In this document: positions 17,557 through 25,572 of the stretch, piece by piece
Layout of the letters: each line of letters begins with the position of its first letter
Position numbering within the stretch: the stretch's first letter is position 1
NCBI RefSeq assembly: GCF_017357385.1
Contig: NZ_CP071632.1
Location: 3,539,501-3,603,500 of the forward strand
Reading direction: 5' to 3'
DNA from: Rhizobium sp. NZLR1
Lineage (GTDB): Bacteria > Pseudomonadota > Alphaproteobacteria > Rhizobiales > Rhizobiaceae
DNA length: 64,000 nucleotides
Notes under the pieces: model-generated
Seen by the model: the letters and a program-made list of their open reading frames with translations, nothing else
Told to the model about the DNA's origin: nothing
Databases searched by the model: none
Translations under genes and position numbers: made by a program

Positions 17557-18947
17557 CAACCATGGCCCTCCTTGATGAAGCTTCCGGATATTGCCTTGCG
17601 CGCCTTGAGGAAGGCGGTCGGTTCACGCGAACCGACGAAACCGCGCGGCTTGAACAGCATGACCACGACCATGGCGAGGCCGAAGATCAGCATGCGATAC
17701 AATTCTGGCGTGAAAGTCGGCCCGAAGATCACTTTCAGGAAGTCCATTTCGCGCAGCAACTCGGTGCCGCCGACCATGACGATTGCGGCGATCGCAATGC
17801 CGGTCAGAGAACCCATGCCGCCGAGGACGACGATGGCGAGGATGACGGCCGATTCCAAGAAGACGAAGGATTCCGGCGAAACGAAGCCCTGACGGGCAGC
17901 AAAGAAGGACCCGGCGAAACCGGCAAACATCGCTCCCGTCGCAAAGGCCGTGAGTTTGGTCGTCACCGTATTGATGCCGAGCGAACGGCAGGCGATCTCG
18001 TCTTCGCGCAACGCTTCCCAGGCGCGCCCGATCGGCATGCGGCGCAGTCGGATGGTCACGTAGGCGGTCAGCATGCAGAGCGCCAGGATAAGGTAAAAAA
18101 GGAAGATCTTGTAGTAAGCCGAGGACATCGGCAGGTGAAAAAGCTTGGCGAAGCCGCCGGCCGTCGCATCGAAGGGAATGCCGAAGAGCGTCACCTTGGG
18201 AATGCTCGAGATACCGAAAGTCCCCTTGGTGACATCCGTCCAGTTGATGATGACGAGGCGGATGATTTCGCCGAAGGCGAGCGTCACGATGGCGAGGTAG
18301 TCGCCGCGCAGGCGCAGCACCGGGAAGCCGAGGATGACGCCCCAGAGTGCGGCGAAAATGCCGGAAAGCGGCAGGAGAACCCAGAAGGACAGGCCGAAAT
18401 GGCTCGAAAGCAGCGCATAAGAATAGGCGCCGACTGCGTAGAAGGCGACATAGCCGAGATCGAGAAGACCGGCGAGGCCGACGACGATGTTCAGCCCCCA
18501 GGCAAGCATCACATAGATCAGGATCTGGATGCCGAAATTGTCGACATATGTCAGCGAGCCCTGAGGCCCTTTGATCGCCACCACCACCATGGGATAAAGC
18601 AGCAGCGCGATCAGCGCGATCTTTAGGAAATGCCGGTGGAAGAAGCTCTTCTCGGTTGAGATGGCGAGTTCACCCTGTCTCGCCTTTGCCAGCTTGCGGC
18701 TGTCGAGATGCGGCCGCAGGAAAACCACCGTGGCGAAGCGGCCGATCGCGGCGACAGCGACGAAGATCGCAAGCAGCCCCCAGCGCTGGACGATGATCAA
18801 CTCGTTGTTGATGTTCTGATCGGTCTTGAGGCCGACATACAAAACGAACATGCCGAACGACAGGATGGCGGCGAAAAGAGCTTCGGTAAGGCCTTTACGG
18901 ACAAGTCCTGCATCGGGCTTGCCTGCGGAATTATCAATGTTTGCCAT
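17556..18947 (-). CDS. braE: Amino-acid ABC transporter permease BraE (LivM type)
   Basis: Inner-membrane permease of 463 residues. After about 115 residues with two extra hydrophobic segments, the LivM core begins near YVDNFGIQILIYVMLAWGLN with the conserved GLAGLLDLGYVAFYAVGAY and the ATPase-contact loop REDEIACRSLGIN. The start MANIDNSAG at 18947 has AAGGTG about 8 bases upstream and lies 4 bases after braD. It ends in a KPRG motif and a short tail. Confidence 0.93.
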   Translation of the reverse strand: MANIDNSAGKPDAGLVRKGLTEALFAAILSFGMFVLYVGLKTDQNINNELIIVQRWGLLAIFVAVAAIGRFATVVFLRPHLDSRKLAKARQGELAISTEKSFFHRHFLKIALIALLLYPMVVVAIKGPQGSLTYVDNFGIQILIYVMLAWGLNIVVGLAGLLDLGYVAFYAVGAYSYALLSSHFGLSFWVLLPLSGIFAALWGVILGFPVLRLRGDYLAIVTLAFGEIIRLVIINWTDVTKGTFGISSIPKVTLFGIPFDATAGGFAKLFHLPMSSAYYKIFLFYLILALCMLTAYVTIRLRRMPIGRAWEALREDEIACRSLGINTVTTKLTAFATGAMFAGFAGSFFAARQGFVSPESFVFLESAVILAIVVLGGMGSLTGIAIAAIVMVGGTELLREMDFLKVIFGPTFTPELYRMLIFGLAMVVVMLFKPRGFVGSREPTAFLKARKAISGSFIKEGHG

Positions 18948-18951
18948 GACG

Positions 18952-19854
18952 TTACACCTTCTCGACTTCCGGCCGTCCAAGAATACCCGTCGGCTTGAAG
19001 ATCAGCACGAAAGCGAGGATGGCGAACGTCGCGACATCCTTGTACGCGATGGTGAAATAGGCCGACCACAGCGATTCGATCAGGCCTATCATCAATCCGC
19101 CGAGAACCGCGCCCGGCAATGAGCCGATGCCGCCGAGAACGGCTGCCGTAAATGCCTTGACACCCGGCGTGAAGCCGTCGGCGAACGAGGCGACACCATA
19201 ATACATCAGGTACATCGTGCCGGCGACGGCGGCCAGTGCCGCACCCATGACGAAGGTGATCGAAATCGTCTGGTCGACATTGACGCCCAGCAGCGCCGCC
19301 ATCTTGCGGTCCTGCTCCGTGGCGCGCTGGGCACGGCCGAGTGCGGTACGATTGACGATGTACCAAAAGACGGCGAGCAGCACGACCGTGATCACGATGA
19401 TGACGATCTGTTTCAGCGACACCGAGACGTTGCCGAACTGATAGACCGAGCTGATCATCGGCGGGATCGGCTTGTTGCGCGGACCCTGCGTCACCTGGAT
19501 GAAATTGGACAGCACGATCGACATGCCGATGGCGGTGATCAGCGGCGCCAGGCGGAAGGAACCGCGCAGCGGACGGTATGCGACTCGCTCGATCGTCCAA
19601 TTCCACAAACTCGTCATCAGCATCGCGACGACAAGCATCGCCAGCAGCAGAACCGCCACCGGAAGACCTGCGAAGATGGATGTGAGGACGAGAAAGACGA
19701 TAAGAGCGGCAAAACCACCGAGCATGAAAATGTCGCCATGGGCGAAATTGATCATGCCGATAATGCCGTAAACCATCGTATAGCCAATAGCCACAAGGCC
19801 ATAGATGGATCCGAGCGTCAGCCCATTGAAGAGCTGCTGGACGAAATACTCCAT
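18952..19854 (-). CDS. braD: Amino-acid ABC transporter permease BraD (LivH type)
   Basis: Inner-membrane permease of 300 residues. It shows the LivH hallmarks LTLGSIYGLVAIGYTMVYGI and GMINFAHGDIFMLGGF near the N-terminus, and ALLGVNVDQTISITF in the ATPase-contact loop. The ATG at 19854 (MEYFVQQLFNG) follows AGGGGAAAA; an ATG 13 codons upstream is less likely by family length. It is the first gene of the bra operon, so the promoter lies in 19855-20390. Confidence 0.93.
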   Translation of the reverse strand: MEYFVQQLFNGLTLGSIYGLVAIGYTMVYGIIGMINFAHGDIFMLGGFAALIVFLVLTSIFAGLPVAVLLLAMLVVAMLMTSLWNWTIERVAYRPLRGSFRLAPLITAIGMSIVLSNFIQVTQGPRNKPIPPMISSVYQFGNVSVSLKQIVIIVITVVLLAVFWYIVNRTALGRAQRATEQDRKMAALLGVNVDQTISITFVMGAALAAVAGTMYLMYYGVASFADGFTPGVKAFTAAVLGGIGSLPGAVLGGLMIGLIESLWSAYFTIAYKDVATFAILAFVLIFKPTGILGRPEVEKV

Positions 19855-20390
19855 ATGTCGTTTTCCCCTGGATACGAGCCCAACAGGCTGCATCTCTTTT
19901 TGGTTCTTTGGTTCCCCGTTTCAGAGAACCTCATAGGCCGAATGCATACCGGTTTCGTTGGAAATGTGAAGACAAAAAGGATTTACTCCGACAAATTCTT
20001 GTCCGAACAGGCCTAACTGGCGCATTTTGAACCAAAGTCCACAGAAAATCGGCAAGGAAGGACCTATTTTTGGTCATAAACTGCCAGCGAGTTAACGATC
20101 CGAAGATGTCGCCGTCGATTTTCTACGCCGTTCGTCGCACAAGCTATTCCATAGAATTGGAAGATGGCGCAAATTCAAACCCCAACCCAGGTTCTTTTAC
20201 GAATACCATTTCACCAGCAGACGCCCGATCTTCGTCTGACATCACTGAAAACTTATGGTAGCATCGTGGAACTGCGGTATCGGGGATGCAGAGCGCGACG
20301 GGAAGCACCATATCAAGCATGTGGTGAAAGGGATGGTTTGCGGATGAGCGACCGTGGGGTGCTCGCCGCATGGCGAACGGCAAAAGGACA
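19855..20390. promoter_or_regulatory. Divergent control region between braD and pssB
   Basis: 536 bases without a gene. An inverted repeat GGTTCT (19902-19907) / AGAACC (19925-19930) lies about 50 bases upstream of braD and could be a leader hairpin or an operator. The rest is AT-richer than the coding neighbours, and I saw no clear consensus promoter. Confidence 0.4.
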
Positions 20391-21188
20391 ATGCTGAGGA
20401 CATTTGAACGGGCGGCGCTCGAAGCCGGCAAGGCCATTATCACGGTCTTGCGCAATGGCTTCCCGGTCGCCATGAAAGCGGATGCAAGTCCAGTGACGGT
20501 CGCCGACGAGGAGGCCGAACGCATCATCCTCGCTCATCTCGCCAGAGATTATCCCGAAATACCCGTCGTGGCGGAAGAATCCGTCGCCGCCGGAAAGGTG
20601 CCCGACATCGCCGGCCGAGGCTTCTTCCTGGTCGACCCTCTCGACGGCACGCGCGAATTCGTCGATGGGCGGCAGGAATTCACCGTCAACATCGCCTATA
20701 TCGAGAACGGCGCCCCGGTGGCCGGCATCGTCTATGCGCCGGCGCTCGGCCTTGCCTTCTCAGGAGAACGGGGGCGGGCGCAAAGGTTCGTCGTGACCGA
20801 TGATTTCGCGGTTGGCGCACGCGCCGCAATCGCCGTGCGCGAACAGCCGGACGACAGGCTGGCGCTTGCAAGCCTTCGTCACAACAGCCCGGAGACCGGA
20901 AACTTCCTCGCCCACCACGCGATCTCCAAATGCACGAATATCGGCTCCTCGCTGAAATTCTGCCTGCTGGCCGAAGGCAAGGCCGACGTCTATCCGCGCT
21001 TCACGCGTACTATGGAATGGGACACGGCGGCTGGCGATGCGGTGCTGCGCGCCGCTGGCGGTTCGACGGTGACGCTCGACGGCGCGCCGCTGAGCTACGG
21101 CAAGACCGGAACTGCCGCTGATTTCGACTTTGCCAACCCGAACTTCATCTCCTGGGGCGGCACCAAACGCGTCCTCGAACCGGTGTAG
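20391..21188 (+). CDS. pssB: Inositol-monophosphatase-family phosphatase PssB / CysQ-like
   Basis: Mg-dependent phosphatase of the inositol monophosphatase / 3'(2'),5'-bisphosphate nucleotidase superfamily, 265 residues. Metal-site motifs are complete: EE at 62-63, DPLDGT at 82-87 and WDTAAGD at 210-216. By sequence it could be called CysQ. Its position upstream of pssA matches the R. leguminosarum pssB-pssA locus, where PssB was reported to be an inositol monophosphatase that affects exopolysaccharide production. Start at 20391 (MLRTFERAALEAG); an ATG seven codons upstream is possible. Cellular substrate not determinable here. Confidence 0.85.
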   Translation: MLRTFERAALEAGKAIITVLRNGFPVAMKADASPVTVADEEAERIILAHLARDYPEIPVVAEESVAAGKVPDIAGRGFFLVDPLDGTREFVDGRQEFTVNIAYIENGAPVAGIVYAPALGLAFSGERGRAQRFVVTDDFAVGARAAIAVREQPDDRLALASLRHNSPETGNFLAHHAISKCTNIGSSLKFCLLAEGKADVYPRFTRTMEWDTAAGDAVLRAAGGSTVTLDGAPLSYGKTGTAADFDFANPNFISWGGTKRVLEPV

Positions 21189-21922
21189 CCACCCGCAGCA
21201 ATCCCTGAACGTCGGGCAGCGGCGCGATTTCTCGCACCGTGACGATTTCTGCACCTGCCGCGGCAGTCGCAACCGGCCCCGGCTTGGAGCCCGCCCCTTT
21301 TCTCCTAATGTCTGCCGGAAGTGTGCAGCGGTTCCGGGACAACAACACGCGCTTTGGAAGCGGGCGCCACGTGATCCAGGTCATATCGTCTTGTCATGAT
21401 CGAGCGGCTGTCCACGGGACCGGACCGCTAGCAGTGGTCTGAGAGTGATTCGCAAACGGCGTGGGCGGATCAAGTGATTCTGGGGTGCGACGCCGTTTTT
21501 TCATCGTTCCGACGCCAGATCGTGACCCATTCCGCCTTGATTTTGTCATATTCCGACACAGCTTGAGAATGATCGAGCAGCCTCGCTAAAAAGTTTTCGC
21601 GTCGGCAATCGTTAAAATTACCGTCTGACGACCGTCGGTCGCGTGCCGAAACAGCACGTCGGAACACCCCTGGAAGCCCTCGCCAAAGGCCTAGAAACCT
21701 TGACGAAATTCCAATTATTAACGAAATATCATGAGCTTGCCTCAACTTATCGCAAATGCGAAAGATTTGCTGCGATGCGATATTTCTCTGGACACCATTA
21801 CACAATTGTCGCATTTTTCCGTTTTAGTAGGGTTACCAAGACCTGAGTGCAGCCCTGGTGACAGGGTAAACCATTGATCGCCTATTGCCGCCGCACCCCT
21901 CGAAGACAACAGAGTACGATCC
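21189..21922 (+). promoter_or_regulatory. Long upstream region of pssA
   Basis: 734 bases with no credible gene. It contains dispersed repeat copy B, a dyad TGTC-N7-GACA at 21544-21558, and an AT-rich segment with TTGACG at 21700-21705 followed after 18 bases by AAATAT, a weak promoter candidate. The R. leguminosarum pssA gene is known to have a long, multi-input upstream region; which sites are active here cannot be judged. Confidence 0.4.
21311..21358. repeat. Dispersed intergenic repeat, copy B
   Basis: Contains GCCGGAAGTGTGCAGCGG followed by TTCCGGGACAAC and CGCGCTTTGG. CCGGAA and TTCCGG pair as in the other copies. It lies 120 bases after pssB and may act as its 3' end signal. Confidence 0.65.
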
Positions 21923-22648
21923 TTGAGCATCACGGAACTAAACAACAGCATTTCGACAGAGTCCTTTAGGCCAAGCCGCCGCCAGCAGCCCAGCCCGAAG
22001 ATCCAGACCCCTGTCATCCATAGCGATGCGCCGCAGGCGCCGTGGATGGATCTCGTCTTGAAGCGGGCGTTCGACATCGTTTCGTCGTTGAGCGCCCTCC
22101 TCGTCCTCGCCCCTTTCCTTCTGTTCGTCGCCTTGCTGATCAAGCTCGACAGCCCAGGACCGGTGCTCTTCAAGCAGACCCGCTGGGGCAAGAACTGCAA
22201 GACCATCAAGGTCTACAAGTTCCGCTCGATGCGCACCGATCTTTGCGATGTCTCGGGTATTGCCCAGACAGTGAAGAACGATCCGCGCATCACCCGCGTC
22301 GGCGCCATTCTTCGCCGCACCAATGTTGATGAGCTGCCGCAGTTGCTGAACGTGCTGATGGGTCACATGTCCGTCGTCGGTCCGCGCTGCCATGCAATCG
22401 GCATGCGTGCCGGCGGCATGCTCTACGAAGAGCTGGTTCCGGAATACCATCAACGCCATGCCATGCGTCCCGGCATGACGGGTCTTGCCCAGATGCGCGG
22501 CCTGCGCGGCCCGACCGACCGTCCGGCCAAGGCGCGCGCGCGCATCGTCAGCGATCTCTATTACGTCGGGAATTTTTCGATTGTGATGGACATCCGCATC
22601 ATTGCCGGAACCGTCGTGTCGGAGCTGACCCGAGGAAAAGGTTTCTAA
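21923..22648 (+). CDS. pssA: Polyprenyl-phosphate sugar-1-phosphate transferase PssA (exopolysaccharide initiation)
   Basis: Inner-membrane enzyme that moves glucose-1-phosphate from UDP-glucose to the lipid carrier, the first step of exopolysaccharide assembly. In 241 residues it has KRAFDI near 47-52, one hydrophobic segment ([20 protein letters not shown]), then the bacterial sugar transferase motifs [43 protein letters not shown] and [12 protein letters not shown]. The open frame starts with TTG at 21923. Starting at Met42 (MDLVLKRAF) would give 200 residues and keep every motif, so the true start is uncertain. It matches the ExoY/PssA family by motif and by the neighbouring pssB. Confidence 0.9.
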   Translation: MSITELNNSISTESFRPSRRQQPSPKIQTPVIHSDAPQAPWMDLVLKRAFDIVSSLSALLVLAPFLLFVALLIKLDSPGPVLFKQTRWGKNCKTIKVYKFRSMRTDLCDVSGIAQTVKNDPRITRVGAILRRTNVDELPQLLNVLMGHMSVVGPRCHAIGMRAGGMLYEELVPEYHQRHAMRPGMTGLAQMRGLRGPTDRPAKARARIVSDLYYVGNFSIVMDIRIIAGTVVSELTRGKGF

Positions 22649-22654
22649 GCTTTA

Positions 22655-23379
22655 TGAGAGGGACCGGCTGCCTCAGCAGCCGGTCCCGCAATGCTCTGGC
22701 GGCCGCCTGCATGCGGCTGACCAAGAGCTTGCGCATTGCGCTCCTCAGATAAGTCCCAGCGTGTGTGACGAGAGACCGAAATGATCGTGACTCATCGCTG
22801 CCTTTGCCGGCCGCCGACCAGCGCGCGCATTCGATTTCGCGCCGAGTAAGCCTCGCCGACCGGCTGTCGTCCGAACTGCATCGTCGCAAAACCTTGGCCA
22901 GAAGTTCCATGCACCCGTGACGCAGCGCCATCGCGTGCGTGGACATGGGCAAGCGCCTGAAAAGGCGTAGATGTATTATTTCAGGTCATCGCCGTGCGAG
23001 CGCGAAGGCGAAGGCACTCTTCAGCGCATGCATCTGAAAGAGCGGGTTGAGGCGGCGTCTTTTGGCAACGCCGCCCGCAATCGCCCCTCCTTACAGAAGA
23101 TTAGGCACGATCGTCCGCTTCGCCACGGTCACCAATCTGATGCAATAGAAGAAATCGGTCGCCCAGCAAAAGCCGGTCAGGCTTCCCTCCGAGTTGCCGG
23201 TCAGCCGGACTTCGATGAAAGCCGTGCGGTCGCTTCTCGGGAAAGCCGAGGGCAAGATAAAAATCGAAGTCCGCAAGCTTTGTCATCTCGCCGAGCCGCT
23301 CCTTGGCGCCGTTCGGCGCGACCGGTCCGTGAAGGCGAAAATCCAGCATCCTCAATGCAATCGCCGCGCGCATGCTCAC
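22655..23379 (-). pseudogene. Decayed LuxR-type (autoinducer-binding) regulator gene
   Basis: Reading on the minus strand, 22667-22850 gives LTRREIECARWSAAGKG, then, after a break, YLRSAMRKLLVSRMQAAARAL, which is the LuxR HTH. The middle of the HTH is out of frame: the neighbouring frame gives TIISVSRHT, the expected recognition-helix start, so two compensating frameshifts are present. Upstream, 23101-23379 encodes RLGEMTKLADFDFYLALGFPE, which resembles the start of an autoinducer-binding domain, and the total length fits a 240-residue regulator. Several stops interrupt the middle. It converges on pssA. Functional relatives (ExpR/SinR type) control exopolysaccharide genes. The HTH part is secure; the N-terminal part is likely. 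Confidence 0.7.
22660..22687 (+). terminator. Strong hairpin after pssA
   Basis: A 12-base perfect stem from GGGACCGGCTGC at 22660-22671 and its complement at 22676-22687 closes on loop CTCA, 12 bases after the pssA stop. No U-tract follows, so it may be a transcript-end stabiliser and not a classical terminator. Confidence 0.6.
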
Positions 23380-23544
23380 TTCTTTTCATCTTCGTACCAC
23401 GTATGGCCTGCTTCAACCGAACCCCGCCGCTGGCAGCAAAAGGCTCCGAGCCGGGCGTTGGCAAAGACGACTTTTGCACTGCATCCGACGAACCAGATCA
23501 CCAAAAGCGCGAGCTGGACTGATACACCAAAAGGAACGGAGACG

Positions 23545-23718
23545 ATGTCTTGCGCTCAGCCCTATACCCAGCGCCACAAAGATCATCCCGGGAAATCAGT
23601 CCTAGTTCTTCGGCTCGCCCCCTTTTTTCGGCGCTACAAATTAACGATCTGCAGATGGCCGTCCCAGGCCACCGGCCGCGCCAGGGCATCTAAATTTGTT
23701 ATCAAAGTCTTACGATGA
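23545..23718 (+). CDS. Possible small ORF upstream of sciP (57 residues)
   Basis: A short open frame beginning MSCAQPYTQRHKDHPGK, basic (about 25 percent Lys/Arg/His), with a good GGAGACG ribosome site before its ATG. No family is recognised and codon use is not clearly coding. It may be chance in a 400-base gene-free stretch between the LuxR remnant and sciP. Confidence 0.2.
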   Translation: MSCAQPYTQRHKDHPGKSVLVLRLAPFFRRYKLTICRWPSQATGRARASKFVIKVLR

Positions 23719-23786
23719 GTTTAGGCAAATTTTAAATGTGGCAAGCTAGAGTGGCGTCCGTGGTCTTGCGTTGTGTAGAGAGTCCA

Positions 23787-24062
23787 ATGACCGAAATGAT
23801 ACGTCCCCGAGTTAAATATGTCATCGGCCCCGATGGCAGCCCCCTGACGATCGCGGATCTTCCGCCGCCCAATACGCGGCGCTGGGTGATCCGTCGGAAG
23901 GCAGAGGTTGTCGCGGCTGTTCGCGGTGGCCTGTTGAGCTTGGAAGAGGCCTGCGAGCGTTATACGCTCACGGTCGAAGAATTCCTCTCCTGGCAGTCAT
24001 CGATCAACAGCCATGGCCTTGCCGGCCTGCGCACCACGCGCATCCAGCAATATCGCCACTGA
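23787..24062 (+). CDS. sciP: CtrA inhibitor SciP
   Basis: Small DNA-binding protein that binds CtrA at promoters and blocks activation of CtrA-dependent genes (defined in Caulobacter). The 91 residues match the DUF1153/SciP family throughout: PRVKYVIGPDGSPLTIADLP, TRRWVIRRKAEVVAAVRGG, LLSLEEACERYTLTVEEF and LSWQSSINSHGLAGLRTT. Start at 23787 (MTEMIRPRVKYV) chosen by family. ctrA itself lies 2.2 kb downstream. A degenerate CtrA-like box, TTAC-N7-TTAG, lies at 23710-23724. Confidence 0.93.
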   Translation: MTEMIRPRVKYVIGPDGSPLTIADLPPPNTRRWVIRRKAEVVAAVRGGLLSLEEACERYTLTVEEFLSWQSSINSHGLAGLRTTRIQQYRH

Positions 24063-24082
24063 TCGCACGCCATCATCGACAT

Positions 24083-24550
24083 CTATTTCGGGCCGGACGC
24101 ATCTCCCGTCAGGGAATGAAGAAGGCCCGAAATCATTGACGAGGCGGCGTAACACCAGAGGCCGGGCTGGGTGAAGGCATTTGCCAGCCCCGTTGTCTTC
24201 GCCGCCGCAATGACGATCGCGACCAGCAGCACGTCCATCATTGACCACTTGGACAGATGCGGCACGACGCGACGATAGAACAGGCTGCCGGCCCCACCGC
24301 CGGCGGTCGTCACTTCCGCGGCAATGCCGATCATCTTCAGAAGCGGGAGCAGAATCGAAACCAATGCGACGATCGCCGCCAACAGCCCATCCCCGCCTTG
24401 CCACAGCGACATAACGATCTCGATGAGCGAAGGCGTTCTGTCGAAGAAATACAGCGTCTCGAAATGGACCAGCGGCAGGACGAGGCCGAGCGCCAGGAAG
24501 AACGGCGCGGCCACCAGAAGAACGGGGCGGATCATCAAAAGCGCTCTCAT
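24083..24550 (-). CDS. PqiA-like integral membrane protein
   Basis: 155 residues with four predicted helices (PVLLVAAPFFLALGLVLPLV; GLLAAIVALVSILLPLLKMI; MMDVLLVAIVIAAA; and a final segment around LWCYAASSMISGLL). The spacing and the LSKWSMMDVLLVA motif match the paraquat-inducible protein A family, whose larger members help move lipids between membranes together with MCE proteins. This is a single-repeat short form with no MCE gene nearby. Start at 24550 (MRALLMIRP) is the first ATG giving a normal membrane start. It converges on sciP with 20 bases between stops. Confidence 0.75.
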   Translation of the reverse strand: MRALLMIRPVLLVAAPFFLALGLVLPLVHFETLYFFDRTPSLIEIVMSLWQGGDGLLAAIVALVSILLPLLKMIGIAAEVTTAGGGAGSLFYRRVVPHLSKWSMMDVLLVAIVIAAAKTTGLANAFTQPGLWCYAASSMISGLLHSLTGDASGPK

Positions 24551-24683
24551 TGCGCTGAACCCCGCATCGATCCGACATTTTTCATGAACACTTCGTCTCC
24601 CAAAGAATCGCCGCACAGGCTTGGCACGGCTGTGTGGCCGTGTCACCGTCGGCTACCACCATATCTGGTTGCAAGGAACGACA

Positions 24684-24962
24684 ATGGACATTCGAAATGA
24701 AGATGGCGCCTCCGGGGGCCGCTATGCAGCCGAGGTCGAAGGGCATGCGGCGGAGATGACCTATTCGCGCGCATCGGCGAAGCTTATCATCATCGACCAT
24801 ACGGCTGTACCCGATGCGCTACGCGGCAAGGGTGTAGGCCAGGCATTGGCGCTTCATGCCGTGGAGGCAGCCCGAACCGGCGGCTGGAAGATCATACCGC
24901 TGTGCCCCTTTTTCAAGGCGCAGGCACAGCGCCATCCGGAATGGCAGGATGTGGTGAACTGA
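24684..24962 (+). CDS. Small GNAT-type N-acetyltransferase (YjdJ-like)
   Basis: 92 residues. The acetyl-CoA-binding motif A is clear: HTAVPDALRGKGVGQALALH, followed by GWKIIPLCPFFKAQAQRHPE, typical of the short Acetyltransf_CG family. Start at 24684 is preceded by AAGGAACG. The substrate of this family is largely unknown. It stands alone between divergent pqiA-like and convergent fliJ-like genes. Confidence 0.85.
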   Translation: MDIRNEDGASGGRYAAEVEGHAAEMTYSRASAKLIIIDHTAVPDALRGKGVGQALALHAVEAARTGGWKIIPLCPFFKAQAQRHPEWQDVVN

Positions 24963-25020
24963 TTCTGGCCCGAAGGGGCGGTTTTAAGCCGACGACCCTT
25001 CAGACGGCGAAAACACCAAA

Positions 25021-25059
25021 AGCCATGTATGACGGACAGTGCGCCCGTCATACATGGCT
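25021..25059. terminator. 15-bp perfect hairpin between convergent genes
   Basis: AGCCATGTATGACGG at 25021-25035 pairs perfectly with its complement at 25045-25059 around a 9-base loop. On the minus strand a TTTGGTGTTTT stretch follows. It probably acts as a terminator for one or both converging genes. Confidence 0.6.
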
Positions 25060-25117
25060 TCTCAGTGGCGATCGCCAGGGCGCCGAAGTCGGCGCCCGCG
25101 GTTTTCTTTTACGCCCT

Positions 25118-25168
25118 AGAACAGGATGATTTTAGGCCAGATCGGCCTAAGATCTGAATCCTGTTCTA
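25118..25168. repeat. Nested palindromic repeat
   Basis: Outer arms TAGAACAGGAT (25118-25128) and ATCCTGTTCTA (25158-25168); inner arms TTAGGCC (25132-25138) and GGCCTAA (25144-25150). The pattern resembles a common rhizobial intergenic repeat; recognition is from memory. Confidence 0.65.
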
Positions 25169-25180
25169 AATTGAAGAGTA

Positions 25181-25230
25181 AGAGCATGATGTTGTCCGAA
25201 AACCGCTCACACTTTTCGGCATCATGCTCT
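25181..25230. repeat. Dispersed intergenic repeat, copy C (inverted), overlapping the fliJ 3' end
   Basis: Outer arms AGAGCATGATG and CATCATGCTCT; the inner part reads GTCCGAAAACCGCTCACAC then TTTTCGG, the reverse complement of the core seen in copies A, B, D and E. The last 9 bases, including the stop codon, belong to the fliJ-like gene. Confidence 0.75.
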
Positions 25231-25572
25231 GGCGCGGGCGCCGCTGTCACGCTCTTCCAGCGCCGTCGCTCTTGCATATTCGGCCTGCATCTCCTCGAGC
25301 GCCATTTCCAGCGTCTCTTCCTGCATCTTCAGTTCCTTGATCGAAACCTGCAGGTTATCGGCCCGCTGACGCGCGGCCTTGGCGAAGGTCGGATAGGCAA
25401 AGTGATTCGGATCTGAGATACCGGACTTCTTTTCCTCGACGACGATCTGGCTTTCCAGATCCTTCGTCATTCGTTCGAATTCGGACATCATCATCTGCAA
25501 CTGCTGCAATTGACGTCGTTTTTCGTTCACCTGAAACTCTTTCAGACGAACGAGGCTCTCTCGCGACTTCAT
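25222..25572 (-). CDS. fliJ: FliJ-like coiled-coil protein (flagellar export chaperone type)
   Basis: 116 residues, almost wholly helical and charged, predicted coiled coil: ESLVRLKEFQVNEKRRQLQQ then MMMSEFERMTKDLESQI, and a second helix ADNLQVSIKELKMQEETLEM. The arginine/glutamine-rich N-terminus and length match FliJ, the stalk of the flagellar type III ATPase, as annotated next to ctrA in related genomes. FliJ is poorly conserved, so the call is moderate. Start at 25572 sits 8 bases after GGGAG; an ATG two codons upstream is possible. Its 3' end lies inside a dispersed repeat. Divergent from ctrA. Confidence 0.65.
   Translation of the reverse strand: MKSRESLVRLKEFQVNEKRRQLQQLQMMMSEFERMTKDLESQIVVEEKKSGISDPNHFAYPTFAKAARQRADNLQVSIKELKMQEETLEMALEEMQAEYARATALEERDSGARARA

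Noticed and set aside
22971..23522. Plus-strand frames of 174-184 codons opposite the LuxR remnant
   Set aside because: No protein-like features; the minus strand carries the recognisable LuxR fragments.
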